A DNA stretch of 64,000 nt from Lytechinus variegatus (GCF_018143015.1 NC_054751.1:35357847-35421846), one strand, 5' to 3'; shown: positions 33,101 to 44,448, counted from the stretch's first letter. Numbers and translations are program-made. The notes: a model not told the origin generated them from the letters alone.

Positions 33101-36100
33101 ATATTCATTCTAATGATATAATGTTTAATGCTTGAAATTTAGAAGTTGTTATCATTATTGTGAAATCTATAAACTATTGGCCATTCAGGTCTGCAGCCAA
33201 GATGTCTTGTTGATTTCTTAAGTGTTACTATTGCTTCCAGCTAATATGTAAATAATATATGACATACAATAACATGTTCAAGCTTCTTCCAACCTATTTC
33301 TGTAGAAGGCAACCTTTCTGCAACTCTTGTGGGTTTGAGAAATCCATAAGTTGGAGGTATGATCATTTGATCATCCCCAACAGACAAACTTTCAATATGT
33401 GACATACTTTGGGAGCCAGTATGTTACAGGTGTATCACACTGATGTTTGATTCATCATTAACGGGATATTTATTGGTATTAATGTTATGTTAACACCAGG
33501 ACAAATATAAATTACTTGATACATTGTTTGAGCCATTAACAATGCATTAATCAACCATGTCAATTTCTAATTTTGTTTTCAGCTTAATGTTGTTGGTTCA
33601 AATGTCTTTGGCTCATTTCTTATTATCAAATGTCCACTGTCCACCAACTCATATTTTTTTCAAACAAGTGTGTCTTCGCTGTTGTATTTAATAAGCAATT
33701 CGAATGAATCTCTAACTATAGGATGATCCAGGACTGGAGGATGAAACTTGGGAGCTTAGTTTCAATCGAGCATGTTTGCTGATTGGTCAAGGGAATTACC
33801 CAGAAGCCCTTGCACAGTTAGTCCAGGCTGAAAAGCTTTGCCGAGAGATGATGGAGGAGGATGTAAGTAAATTGCCATTTGGCCTAATACTACTTTGTCT
33901 AATTTATATCTGATCTTAATGGTCTAAATGCCATTTGGCCTAATACTACTTTGTCTAATTTATATCTGATCTTAATGGTCTAAATGCCATTTGGCCTAAT
34001 ACCACTTTGTCTAATTTATATCTGATCTTAATGGTCTAATTGCCATTTGGCCTAATACCACTTTGTCTAATTTATATCTGATCTTAATGGTCTAAATGCC
34101 ATTTGGCCTAATACCACTTTGTCTAATTTATATCTGATCTTAATGGTCTAAATGCCATTTGGCCTAAAACCACTTTGTCTAATTTATATCTGATCTTAAT
34201 GGTCTAATTGCCATTTGGCCTAATACCACTTTGTCTAATTTATATCTGATCTTAATGGTCTAATTGCCATTTGGCCTAATACTACTTTGTCTAATTTATA
34301 TCTGATCTTAATGGTCTAAATGCCATTTGGCCTAATACTACTTTGTCTAATTTATATCTGATCTTAATGGTCTAATTGCCATTTGGCCTAATACTACTTT
34401 GTCTAATTTATATCTGATCTTAATGGTCTAAATGCCATTTGGCCTAATACCACTTTGTCTAATTTATATCTGATCTTAATGGTCTAAATGCCATTTGGCC
34501 TAATACTACTTTGTCTAATTTATATCTGATCTTAATGGTCTAAATGCCATTTGGCCTAATACCACTTTGTCTAATTTATATCTGATCTTAATGGTCTAAA
34601 TGCCATTTGGCCTAATACCACTTTGTCTAATTTATATCTGATCTTAATGGTCTAATTGCCGTTTGGCCTAATACCACTTTGTCTAATTTATATCTGATCT
34701 TAATGGTCTAATTGCCATTTGGCCTAATACCACTTTGTCTAATATATATCTGATCTTAATGGTCTAATTGCCATTTGGCCTAATACCACTTTGTCTAATT
34801 TATATCTGATCTTAATGGTCTAATTGCCATTTGGCCTAATACCACTTTGTCTAATTTATATCTGATCTTAATGGTCTAAATGCCATTTGGCCTAATACCA
34901 CTTTGTCTAATTTATATCTGATCTGAATGGTCTAAATGCCATTTGGCCTAATACCACTTTGTCTAATTTATATCTGATCTGAATGGTCTAAATGCCATTT
35001 GGCCTAATACCACTTTGTCTAATTTATATCTGATCTTAATGGTCTAAATGCCATTTGGCCTAATACCACTTTGTCTAATTTATATCTGATCTGAATGGTC
35101 TAAATGCCATTTGGCCTAATACCACTTTGTCTAATTTATATCTGATCTTAATGGTCTAATTGCCATTTGGCCTAATACCACTTTGTCTAATTTATTTCTG
35201 ATCTTAATGGTCTAATTACCATTTGGCCTAATACCACTTTGTCTAATTTATATCTGATCTTAATGGTCTAAATGCCATTTGGCCTAATACCACTTTGTCT
35301 AATTTATATCTGATCTTAATGGTCTAAATGCCATTTGGTCTAATACCACTTTGTCTAATTTATATCTGATCTTAATGGTCTAATTGCCATTTGCCCTAAT
35401 ACTACTTTGTCTAATTTATATCTGATCTTAATGGTCTAAATGCCATTTGGCCTAATACCACTTTGTCTAATGTATATCTGATCTTAATGGTCTAATTGCC
35501 ATTTGGCCTAATACCACTTTGTCTAATTGATATCTGATCTTAATGGTCTAATTGCCATTTGGCCTAATACCACTTTGTCTAATTTATATCTGATCTTAAT
35601 GGTCTAAATGCCATTTGGCCTAATACCACTTTGTCTAATTTATATCTGATCTTAATGGTCTAAATGCCATTTGGCCCATTCAATATTATCAAGTGTGTTA
35701 GCCCATTTAAGAATCCATTTTAAATAAACTTGTAAATCTGACTGACATAGCATTTGGAATTCCTAGTCATAACACCGAACAAAGTCATCTTAACCCTAAT
35801 ACTCCGGGGGGGGGGGGGGGGGGGGGGCCATAATGGCCCCCCCTCAACAATTTTCGCGATATATCTGCTGCGCGAAATTTTTTCACCTCGCAGCTCACTG
35901 ACTTTTTACATTCAAGTCTTGCGCAAATTTTGAGACCAAATTTGTGACGCCCGGGTACGCGGTTACGACATTACGCAACATTATGCAAGTGCATGTCAGA
36001 CCCAAAATTGCTCATAAACGTGATTTCATGTACAAATCCAATGCAAATTGCGTATTTAGCCAAAATTCAGAAATGTATCATTATTTCTACTTTTACTGAT

Positions 36101-39100
36101 TAAACTTAATTAATTTTGCCTTGTTTATGATCAGAATTATGTCTGGAACAATTTCCATTGAAAAAACAATAAAAAACAAAAAGTAAAAAAACAAAGAAAT
36201 ACATAAGAAATTCACAAAACAATAAAATAAATAAGAAACTTATTTCCAAACCAAAGTTTTTTTGAATTACGATTGTTAAGAATGCTACAAAGAAAATTTT
36301 TACCAAAAATTAGCATTCTAGGAGCTTTATTTAGTGAATTAGAGCAAAAAGTATGATTTATGCATAAATTAGCATAATTAATTCATATAAAATAAAATCG
36401 CATTATTTTGGAAAATTTTACCATACAGCCTTGTAGATTACATCGCACACTACCAGCGTGCAAATTTTTGCGTCGCTTGCGCGATCGGCGGCCGAGATCT
36501 TAAGGGGGGGCCATAATGGCCCCCCCCCCCGGAATGACAAGAATCAAAATACCCCAGGAGATTTAGGGTTAAGGCTGCCTCTTAGTCTTCTTAGGGTTTA
36601 CCCTAATAAAATAGACAAGTTTTGTGATAAATTTGCAATGTGAAAGGTTGACACTGAGTTGTCTCGTGAATCTTTTCTTTCAAGTCTCCATCATTTTTAG
36701 AGACCATATTTGTGGCACCTGGGTATGCAGTGAGCATTGCGCAATAATATATAAGGACATGTCAAGCATCAGTTGCTGAAGAAAAATGAATTTCCAGGCT
36801 CAAAAATACTCTGTCTTTTTATAGCTAAAGGTATAATCCACCCTAACAACTAATTGATTGGAAATCTGAAAATAATAGTAAATGAGGGAGCCAATGATAT
36901 CACACACTCCCAATTTCTATAACTTCTATTAATCTCCAATATTTTGTAATTAATTGTGATGGTGATTTATATTTCCTGTGAGACACCAAGCCAAGTTTAA
37001 CATTATACAAAGAAATAAAAGAAATAGTTGATGTCAACCAAATTGAAAATATTCTATCATCTCTTTCTTTTTATGATGCACTGTAAAATAGTAAATTTTG
37101 GCATTTTTTTTCTGTGTTTCCATGTAGGATGATGTTGAAGCTGAACTTGGAATAATCTATGTTCAAAGAGCTTATGTGTTACAGCTACAAGGCATGAATG
37201 ATGAAGCTATCAAACTATATAATCAAGTTGTTAAAGCGAGGTGAGTATATAACAACTCGGAGTAGACGGCTTGAACAAACCCATACAGAGTGTTTTACAT
37301 ACTTGGTAATCACATCATTTGTGATAATGGAGGAAAAAAATATAATGAAAGCTTGAAAGTATTCAGAAATACAACAAGAAACTAATAATGAAAAGTATTT
37401 TGTACATATAATTTAATTATTTGTCATTATCGAGCTTAAAACCTACAATAAGTGTCGGGCAAAGTTCTGTGTAATAAATAAAACTAGTCTGTGAGTGGCT
37501 TTGAAATCAAAATAAAAAAATACTGTGTTAATAGTCAATTTAATTTCTGTCAAAATGTGATGAAATTCAACCAAACGCTATGTTCATGATTTTATTATAG
37601 ACCATCTGTAACATGGACTGTCAGAGTTTCAACACATCTTTCACAGTATGCAAGTGCCATGTTTGGGTGAACCTAAAATTCATGTATCTCCTGACCTCAT
37701 TCCCCCCTTATTCTCTAAAACTCTCTCTATTATTTTTTCTCAATCAATCAATCAATTCATTATATAGATTATAGCGGATAAATTTTGAGTTCAATTTAGG
37801 TTTGAAAGCTTGAGATCTGCTTTTAAGTGTATGCTGCAAACTGAAAATTGATTTGGCTGACTTGTGAACAAATTTTGCAATAGTTTTTGTTTGATATTCA
37901 CAGGCCTTCAGATATTGGGCTAATGGCAGTGGCTTCTGCTAACATTATCTCACTAAACAAAGTAAGTATTCAGCTTGGTAGCTTGAACAATTATTCTTTT
38001 CATTTCATTTAGAACTGATGTTTCATATTTGTTCATTTACTGTTTTTTTTATCAAGGTGGCAGTTACTTGTAGTTTTAATGCTTCTCGTTGCTGTCTCTA
38101 CTGACTTTATTCCATTTATTTCTTCTGTCCGATTGTACTGTTTGTAACAAATTGATGAAAATAAATGAAATGAAGTAGATATAATTACATAATTCCTACA
38201 TGAAATGTGATCAAAGTTTAAAAAAATGTTAGGAAGCAGACTAGACTGGAGAACAATAAGTTATGGACATATCCTCCACTTCATAAAACAGCTGAAATGA
38301 AAGTTAATTATGTTGAGCCTCCTGCCCTTCAGGGCTCCCAACAATAGTCTACATGCCTCTTCTATACTTTCAGTTTGTGAGTGACCAGTGCACTGCAGGC
38401 ATTTTATTTATTGTGGTCCCAAATAGGATAAAGATAATTACAAAAAGTGTGTTTTAGAAGTTCCATTCTCATTAGCAAGTATCGTGGCTTTCCAATTACA
38501 TATTCTCTTTCTTCTGTCATTATTTCTTACTATCCACAGGATCAAAATGTATTTGATTCCAAGAAGAAGGTTAAGGCTACCATGGTTTCTGGTCTGGAGA
38601 ACAAACTGACCAAAGGTCAAAAGTCACTCATGTCATACAATAGGTTCCTTCTTCTACTCTACACTAATCAGGTATGTTGAAACTTGACCCCTACTGAAAG
38701 GTCAGTCATCTTGATGGATAGCAAGCAATGTTGAATTATAATTCTTGAATTATAAATCAGTTTGAATTAAACATTTGTTGAAATATATTTACTATAGATG
38801 TTATTTTGGAGGTTGTTTATTATCTTAGATGTAACTCATTGTAGGCGAGACTGAGTTGATTACTGATTAATTTTTTATTATAATCTTTAGTTTGAGCAGT
38901 GTCGCAAGTTGCTTTCCACCATGAAATCAGATGACTATGGAGAAGAGATGCTGTGTCTTCTTCAGGCTAGTCTCTTCTGTCGTCAGAAACAGATTCCTAA
39001 AGCCGTCCAGGTTATTCAGGTTAGAATCAAATCAGTGTTAATTTATACTATATTATCTAGTTTTGGTACATTGAAATAGACTTATCTTTGAGAAATCGTA

Positions 39101-42100
39101 TACCTCTAATGATAACTAACATGAATTGCATATGTGGGACAGTGTATTAATTTTGGAAAAATACTCAGCCTATGTAATTTTGTGCTTATTTTGCTCACTT
39201 CTCAGCAATTTTACATTTTTTTTCCAGAGCCATTTGGTACATATTTTTTCATTTATTTATACAAACACTTAGGTGGTCATTTTGTTGGATTCTTTTCATT
39301 AACACAACTGGTATCTGGTATTTTTCTTTAACTAACCATGGTCTAACTCTGCTAAAAATTTTGGAAGGCAAATGTGTCAATGTTTTGTTTATATTGTATT
39401 ACTCTCATGTTTACTGTGTTCTTACCAGGTTATGCTTTAAAGGTGAAGAAAACTATTTTAGTTACCACTCTGTTATGAATGTGTTAAGCACTAAATATGC
39501 TGACAAATTGAATCTGTACTGATAGGGATTTGAATTCCACTTGGCTATCCATAGTGAAACCACATCTTTAAACCAGAGTTTAAATTAAATCAGAGTTTAA
39601 AATATGGGTCTCTATATTTAAATCATACTATGATATCAGGACTCCAAGTGCCAAAGCATTATTTATGTACGTTTGTATTGATAAGTATTAAGGGGCTGAT
39701 TTTGTTCTCAAACGGTCGTCATTCATTCTCCACGATTGGAAATAAAAGAGAGAACATAAAGCTCAGGGCCTAAACAGTAACAGACTAGTGCTTCTGATGA
39801 TATCACTGAAACTGTCTGAGTCAACAATTTGGTCAGTAGTGACAACGTCAATGAAACACCCCCAGGAATCACAGGGAGTCTCAATTTTGGTTGAATTCAT
39901 GGTAATAGATAAGAATGATGCATGTATAATGAGAGAAGTGGATATATGTTTACTGACCAAGTTAAGATATAACGAGAAATTTGGTAAACTCAAAAGAGCT
40001 GTTAAGGTTCTGTAGTCCTTAGTCCACTCCAAAAAGGAGCAATTTATGATGTATTTGAGATTGGAGATTTGAATTCTCTAAAGATTGTTTTGAATTATAG
40101 CTCTTTCTCTTTTCTTTCATGATAGGACTTTGTTAGTTCTCATGATAATGTTGGTTTGCCTACTCAACTGACTGTAGCCCAGCTGTTTTTGCTTCAAGGT
40201 GAGTAAATTAAATAATAATTGTAATAAACTGATTGCAATGTAGTGTTACCTATAGAGAGTATGGCTGAAACAGTGTTCCGCCAGTCTTTAGGGGATTAAA
40301 GTAGAGGATTTAGAGATAAAGTTTTTGAAAAAGAGAGATATTGAAGCAGGAACAACTGCCAATTAAAAAATTTTCTTTCATTTTTAACATCAATTTTATC
40401 AAATTTTACATATTTTCAGAGCAATGATTCCCAATAATGCTTGATCCACAAAGCCTGTTCAAGCTACCATTCAAATGCTTATAGGTAGTATTTTCATGTG
40501 GTATGATGTTATTGTTACTGATTCAATAGGTATTCATAAAAAAGATGTGAATTTTGTTGTTGTTGTTGTAAACCCTGCTTACTGTATTAGTTTGTAATAT
40601 TATGATATGAATGTCATTCATAGGAAATATTTCCAAAGCTTGTGATGTCCTTCAGTCTCTGGATGGCAGTAGTCACAGACCTGCCATCGTCTCAACACTG
40701 GTGGCGCTCTACGTTGGTATGGAGAATGGGGAATCCGCCATTGGTGTACTGGACGAAGCTGTTAATTGGTACAAGCAATATGGGGTAAGTTAAATGGCAT
40801 TTCAGTCTTTCAGATAATATTCTGACATTTATATGTTATATTATCCTACCTAATTCTCCAGGATTGAAGCCAAGAAATAACTAAATGTTGGGGGAAATGA
40901 TAATTAGAAAAATTCATAAGTACACCTGATTTATAAATTTACACTACTTCCATGTGAAAGAGTTAGTAACTGATCATCTGGAATATTTATTGATTAGAAA
41001 GCAACCTTACGGGACAGCTTCTAAAGCAAGCCCTCAGAAAATCTAGACAGCCTGTCTCCAAACCACTATATGGGAATAGGGAAATTTAAATGGTTGCAAA
41101 GCTGGTGAGGTGGACACCTTAGGCAATTTTCTTGTTGCCTGGGACTAATGTGAGAGAACTTTTATTTACTATTGTTGGGGCGTTTTGGTCTTGTAGTTAA
41201 AATTTGTATTTCAATCTGAGGGACGTGAGTTTGATTCCCATCCATGGCATGTATTCTGTCAGAAAGAAGTTTACCCACATTTTGCTGCACTCCACCCAGG
41301 TGAGGTAAATGGGTACCGGCAGGAAGCAATTCCTCAAAAAGCTGTACGTACCGAAATCCGTAGACTAGCTTAGCCGAGATAATATAGGAGCACCCTGAGC
41401 ACCTAACAAGGTGGATGCATGCTCTAAATATATATATATATCTGATATTATTATTTTTTTTTGAACATGGAATGGTTAACTGAAAATCAATATATCTAAT
41501 ATATATAATGAATTATCAAAGCTTTACTTCTTACATTAGTTCTTATGGGAGAAAAAGGAGGTTATTGAACCATTTGATGCACACGGAAATTATGTGACTG
41601 AATTAAATAAATATTAATTACTGATATCATTTTCATAATTTTTTTATAGGCTGGTTGTTGATCGAGCAGATTTAACTGTGTAATACTTTGTCTCAATTCA
41701 TATCTTACAGGGCCCTCAGAATGAGTTGAATATTCTTCTTCGTGAGAATACAGCTTTCAAATTGAAGAGAGGTCAGTCCCAGGCAGCCACTTCCATGTTA
41801 GAAGATCTAAGAAGGTTAGTTCCACTCAGAAATAAATATCATAAGATAAAATTGAGTTAATTGGTAGTGAATATAGTCTGCCTAGAATATTTTCTTTTAA
41901 GATAGATGGCAATATATAAATCCCATACTGTTATTAAATGTTAGTAATACCCAAGTATCATTTCTATTATTTGTCTTTGTGTCCTTCATTGTTATTCATC
42001 AATATATTTTCATGAATCATTATTACACATAATATAACATTGTATTTCATCCTGGGATAGCTTTGAAAGGGATTATTTTTCCAAGGTTCAAGGTCATCTT

Positions 42101-44448
42101 ATGTACAGTCACATAGATTCAAACCATAGGTTACAGTTATGTAGTCAGACTTTTCTCCTTGTCCTACCTCTATGTGGCCTTTTCACATTAACAATGTGTG
42201 TTTGTATTTAATGATATCTTTGTGTGCTATTTTCTCAGAGTAGCCTTGTCAGTGATTTAGAAACTGTTTTTGTCAGGAGCTCTGTGTACATTTATATTTA
42301 TAACTTTTCCTTTGCCGAATGATTGACAATAACTTCTTATTAATTTTGAATCATATTTAAGAGATAAATCTTTTTTCTTGTTCTGTTTTAGGTCTAACCC
42401 AGGAGATATCAAAACCCTAGCTCAGCTTATATCAGCCTACTCCAAGTTTGACCCCAAAAGAGCACAAGAGTATCCTTTATGTTGTAATAATGAATTTATA
42501 GACATAATATTATTGATTTTGTTGGTGGTGTCACTATATTATGCTTTTTAAGTAATTACCATTTCCATTAGTTTAATTATTACTATCACTGTGTCATGAC
42601 ATAATTGTTTTTTATTTATTCAAATGGCGTTGTAGGAGTCAGTCCCGAGTATTCTGATAAATGGATTCCAGAACTTGAAAACATTGTTGAAAAAAATCAT
42701 AATTTTCCATGTACTCAACAAGTAAAATCTTTGTCTCTATTATGGCACTGAACAAAGTTGATTTCTAAACTTAATCAATTAAAATTGAAAGTGATAAGTA
42801 GGATCAGCGTTCTTCACTTTCTTATTCAAATTCAGTGATGTTTATAATGTCTCCTGTAATAGAGACTGCCATTGTGTTCACTATATTTCTTCTGGCTTTG
42901 CAATTTCAAGATATCCCTGATTATTTGGAAAAAGCATATATGGGATAATGTTATTGTTTTATTATATTGAATATTGAATTATCCTTGACACATTGCCCTT
43001 AAAGACTAAGTAAAGAGCTACCATCAGTAGCTCAGCTCTCTGCTGATGTAGATGTAGATGTATTAGAGAATACTCCTCTAACACTAAGCACTAGACAACT
43101 GAAGAAAGGAGGAAAGACTGACGGAGAAAAGACTGGTGCTGTAACATCAGTTGAAGAGATGAAGAAGAAAAGAAAACGAAAGAGAAAACGTGAGTAATAT
43201 TTCAAAAATATTAGATAATATTATATGTTTATTTGAAAAATAAGCAAAAATTTGTGAAACTAATCATTTTATAAAGAATATTTAATCAGAATCCCGCAAA
43301 GAGTCTGATAAAAAAGCAAGTTTAATTGAATTATGAGGACATTTTTAGAGAACTGGACTGTTGTAACGGTTTTTAGAATACGTTTGGGGGTGATGCGAGT
43401 GCCGGTTTTCATTTTGAACACACAGGGGAATGACCAAGATCTTGGGTAGGGGAAATCTGACCCCCCATCTTTCTAGCTGTGAGATGGGTCTGATAGGATC
43501 TGAATATTCCAGAACGTCGCCCCCTTAATTTTCATATATTTTATACCATAATTTCTTGATTGTGTAAGAATGAATTTCTTATTGATTTGTATTATACATT
43601 TGTAGCCCAGCTGCCCAAGAATTTTGACTCCTCGGTAGCACCAGACCCTGAGCGATGGTTACCAATGAGAGAAAGGTCATACTTTAAGGGAAAGAGACGA
43701 CGAGATAAGAAGGGAGGAGTAGGCAAAGGAACACAGGGAGCTACAGCAGGCAGTGGAGATATGTAAGTTATAGAATGATATAAGAAGAGAAAGAAGAATA
43801 GGAATGGAAGAAGGAAGAATGAAGAAGAGATGGAGAAATAAAGGAAGAGGATGAAGAGGAGGAGGATGAACCAGCAGAATTATGCTGAGTATTTGTGAGA
43901 TTTGGAACTCTGTAGCTGAATTCTAAAGAAGTGTTTTTTAATGCTTGATATGAAACAATTGTGCATATACTGAGAAAAGAATGTCTGCTTTTGTCACAGG
44001 GTCCTAGATTTTTGCTTGCTTGCTGTGGTTTGAGTCCATTGTAATTAAATGATAATTTATTGAACAAATAGTAGCATGAATTCAGAACTGTGATCTTATT
44101 CATGCTCAAACCATATTTGTGGTGCTGGACAATAATAACCATTGAAGTCAAATTCTTGCAGTCTACCCCACCCAATCAACTTAACTTTTAATGCAACAAT
44201 AATCTAAATTAACTAATTAATTCTAAGAGCTTTTAAATCCATGTTTACATTAAACATGTTTTATTTATTGTACCACCAGGGATGCCAGCAAGCCAAGCAG
44301 TGTACCAAACTCACCCCGCCCTGGATCACAGACAAGTAGCAATACAGCCTCCCCCTCACCAGCTAACCCCACCCCCAGGCAACAGAAACCAGCCTCAGCT
44401 GCTGCTAAGAAGAACAAAGCAAAGAAGAAGAGGGGAGGAAAATGGTAG
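18151..44448 (+). CDS. SRP72: SRP72, signal recognition particle 72-kDa subunit (17 exons)
   Basis: With SRP68, SRP72 binds the S domain of 7SL RNA in the particle that targets nascent secretory proteins to the ER. I assembled exons 18151-18265, 28523-28640, 30265-30385, 30952-31017, 32459-32536, 33722-33862, 37128-37240, 37904-37961, 38540-38671, 38891-39019, 40126-40198, 40624-40784, 41711-41814, 42392-42469, 43005-43189, 43606-43762 and 44280-44448. They join in phase to 665 residues (human protein ~671). The start MSKQKTPEVNLANLYHELNK fits the family N-terminus. TPR-like helices fill the first ~500 residues (LSFEKAYCQYRLNK, LLGQVLYRLEQY, DDYEEERQTNLSAV, DQNVFDSKKKVK, GNISKAC). The RNA-binding region has a basic cluster (about 548-557), then PDPERWLPMRERS from residue 570. 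The tail is Ser/Pro-rich, then KKKRGGKW. All splice sites are GT-AG; intron 14 is U12-type. Introns total over 24 kb, mostly repeats. Confidence 0.95.
18266..18570. other. Start of SRP72 intron 1
   Basis: GC-richer sequence with several CpG dinucleotides (for example GAGACGTCGTCGTCTGG near 18,339) follows the first exon. It may belong to the promoter-proximal CpG-rich zone. No RNA gene or repeat was recognised. Confidence 0.35.
18571..18832 (+). repeat. Intron-1 dispersed duplicate, copy A
   Basis: CACTCATTCAAATGAA, a short hairpin (AAGGTTATA ... TATAACCTT), CTCCATGTGTGGCAAAATAA and further blocks match copy B at 26,656-26,900 in the same order and orientation, about 8 kb away in the same intron. 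Family unknown. Confidence 0.7.
19440..21660 (+). repeat. Satellite-like tandem array, ~140-185 bp units, with a 325-bp higher-order repeat
   Basis: About 14 units each contain the blocks TATGAACTCCCGTCCTCC, AAAAGGAACGGCGGAA, CTAAATATCTCAGATTA and CGGACAATCAGGAACGTTTTAAAATTG (split here only by spacing changes). Unit starts are 142-185 bp apart, so length has drifted. The last part (20,961-21,610) is two near-identical blocks of exactly 325 bp, each made of two diverged units. The array lies in SRP72 intron 1 and has no coding potential. Confidence 0.85.
21661..23650. other. Intron-1 stretch without a recognised element
   Basis: It contains C-runs near 22,014 and 22,420 and several short open frames without recognisable products. 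A phrase near 22,205-22,285 (SRVWNRIPYVIRLNKS) resembles a LINE C-terminus but is too short to call. Confidence 0.35.
23657..23860. mobile_element. Small poly-G MITE with GGCGCGG ends
   Basis: The left end GGCGCGGATCCAGGGG and the right end in reverse GGCGCGGTTCCAAAATT form short inverted repeats about 200 bp apart, with G-runs and C-runs inside. No clean target duplication. The end resembles that of the element at 15,751. Confidence 0.5.
24397..24477 (+). repeat. Four GCGTGGCGCT decamers
   Basis: The exact decamer occurs at 24,397, 24,418, 24,438 and 24,468, with spacings of 21, 20 and 30 bp. A near copy (ACGCGTGGCGCA) occurs near 19,302. The surrounding bases differ, so this is either a decayed short tandem repeat or a spaced site array. 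Confidence 0.6.
24775..24950 (-). mobile_element. SINE with a 7SL RNA-like head
   Basis: Read on the minus strand from 24,948, the sequence GGGCGTTGTGGCG followed by TGCGCCTGTAATCCAAGCTG closely resembles the first ~45 bases of 7SL RNA (the Alu domain, where TGTAAT contributes to SRP9/14 binding). A B-box-like GGTTCGAACCC follows near 24,885, then a body containing CACGTCTTTCGGATGG and TAAATGTCGGTCCCAGACG, and a CA-rich end near 24,780. No poly(A) tail or target duplication was found. Resemblance to 7SL is judged by eye; a tRNA-type origin of the B-box half is possible. Confidence 0.5.
25452..25485. repeat. Perfect 34-bp palindrome
   Basis: Each 17-base arm starts GTACGAGGTTAG, with no loop between arms. 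A second inverted pair follows: CTTCGGTCTCTGT near 25,512 and ACAGAGACCGAAG near 25,558. Both are in SRP72 intron 1 just left of the large foldback. Confidence 0.85.
25669..26384. mobile_element. Long foldback element with nested hairpin
   Basis: Outer arms of about 215 bp (25,669-25,883 and 26,169-26,384) are near-perfect inverted repeats. Between them lie ~137 bp of single-copy sequence and an inner hairpin with 66-bp arms (26,021-26,086 and 26,103-26,168) that differ at only two positions, around a 16-base loop. Both arms contain the same potential frame (MNALDFGLKGWIF on the minus strand of the left arm), so it is a by-product of the duplication. Confidence 0.8.
26656..26900 (+). repeat. 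Intron-1 dispersed duplicate, copy B
   Basis: Matches copy A at 18,571-18,832 block by block, including the TATAACCTT hairpin and CTCCATGTGTGGCAAAATAA, with small indels. Confidence 0.7.
26907..27230. repeat. Purine-rich fragment related to 15,751-15,900
   Basis: A block of GGAGAA, AAGAAAAA and GAGGAA units followed by GAATGAAATAATGTGAGGAG parallels the start of the element at 15,751. The ends are not resolved. The minus-strand Phe/Ser-rich open frames are low complexity. Confidence 0.4.
27560..28416. mobile_element. 857-bp element with repeated GGGGCAAGTTGAGCC motifs
   Basis: The terminal inverted repeat is at least 20 bp (AGGGGAAGGCGGGGTAAGTT) at both ends, flanked by ATATGT direct repeats (27,554-27,559 and 28,417-28,422). 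The GGGGYAAGTTGAGCC motif recurs at least seven times in both orientations. No transposase frame; the open frame at 28,126-28,434 is not a gene. The superfamily is uncertain. Confidence 0.75.
29015..29479. mobile_element. hAT (Charlie-like) MITE, 8-bp target duplication
   Basis: The ends CAGCGCTTCTCAAAC and, in reverse, CAGCGCTTCTCAACC match the common hAT terminus CAGNGNTTCTCAAAC. TCTTAGAG flanks both sides (29,007-29,014 and 29,480-29,487). The 465-bp element is non-autonomous and lies in SRP72 intron 2. Confidence 0.9.
31604..31920. repeat. Foldback made from a TTAA-family element
   Basis: Arms of ~153 bp (31,604-31,757 and 31,769-31,920) are inverted copies around an 11-base loop, with mismatches. 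Arm blocks AACCCGGGTACACAG, ACGCAACATT, GTGCATGTCAGACC and AAAATTGCT match the left part of the element at 35,794-36,568, so this is an inverted duplication within that family. It lies in SRP72 intron 4. Confidence 0.7.
32593..32889 (-). mobile_element. tRNA(Thr)-like SINE with an L2-type tail
   Basis: On the minus strand the head reads GCGCAGTGGTGTAGCGGTTC with an anticodon-like CTTGTAATC and a B box GTTCGAATCCC. The tail near 32,593-32,650 reads AAAGCACTATATAAATGCC then an ATT repeat, like L2 LINE 3' ends; such a tail lets SINEs borrow LINE reverse transcriptase. In SRP72 intron 5. Confidence 0.8.
33874..35675 (+). repeat. 56-bp minisatellite, 32 units with no length change
   Basis: The unit contains GCCATTTGGCCTAATAC, CACTTTGTCTAATTTATATC and TGATCTTAATGGTCTAA. 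The first GCCATTTGG is at 33,874 and the last at 35,666, exactly 32 x 56 bp apart. Variation is limited to a few alternating bases (TACTACT or TACCACT, CTAAATG or CTAATTG, and a local cluster with CTGAATGG near 34,920-35,095). The array begins within 12 bases of the intron 6 donor of SRP72. Confidence 0.95.
35794..36568 (+). mobile_element. 775-bp TTAA-flanked element with CCCTAA termini
   Basis: TTAA lies at 35,790-35,793 and 36,569-36,572, with CCCTAA facing inward from both. Just inside are long G-runs and CCATAATGGCCCCCC at both ends. The TTAA target suggests piggyBac or Kolobok mobilisation. There is no transposase. A relative in the reverse orientation is at 46,643-47,335. Confidence 0.7.
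36650..36840 (+). repeat. Degenerate fragment of the TTAA family
   Basis: Blocks such as TTTAGAGACCATATTTGTGG, CACCTGGGTATGCAG, GCGCAATAAT and GACATGTCAAGC parallel the left part of the preceding element with many substitutions. It is an older partial copy. Confidence 0.5.
41175..41455 (+). mobile_element. tRNA-derived SINE in SRP72 intron 12
   Basis: A degenerate tRNA head (GGTCTTGTAGTTAAAAT, B-box-like GAGTTTGATTCCC) is followed by a body with TTTACCCACATTTTGCTGCA, CACCCAGGTGAGGTAAATGG and GTACCGGCAGGAAGCAATTC, then an AT repeat tail. This type of body is common in SINEs of marine invertebrates. Confidence 0.7.
42470..43004 (+). other. SRP72: U12-type (minor spliceosome) intron of SRP72
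   Basis: The donor is GTATCCTTTAT, which fits the U12 consensus RTATCCTTT. Eighteen to twenty bases before the acceptor lies TCCTTGAC (42,982-42,989), which fits the U12 branch consensus TTCCTTRAC. The pyrimidine tract is short and the intron ends TTAAAG. Splicing here joins CAA-GA to A-CTA-AGT, giving QELSKELPS, which matches the family, while reading through gives early termination. The other introns have U2-type donors. Confidence 0.88.

Noticed and set aside
33874-35675. CRISPR-like regular repeat array
   Set aside because: Units are contiguous with no unique spacers, and the context is a eukaryotic intron; it is a minisatellite.
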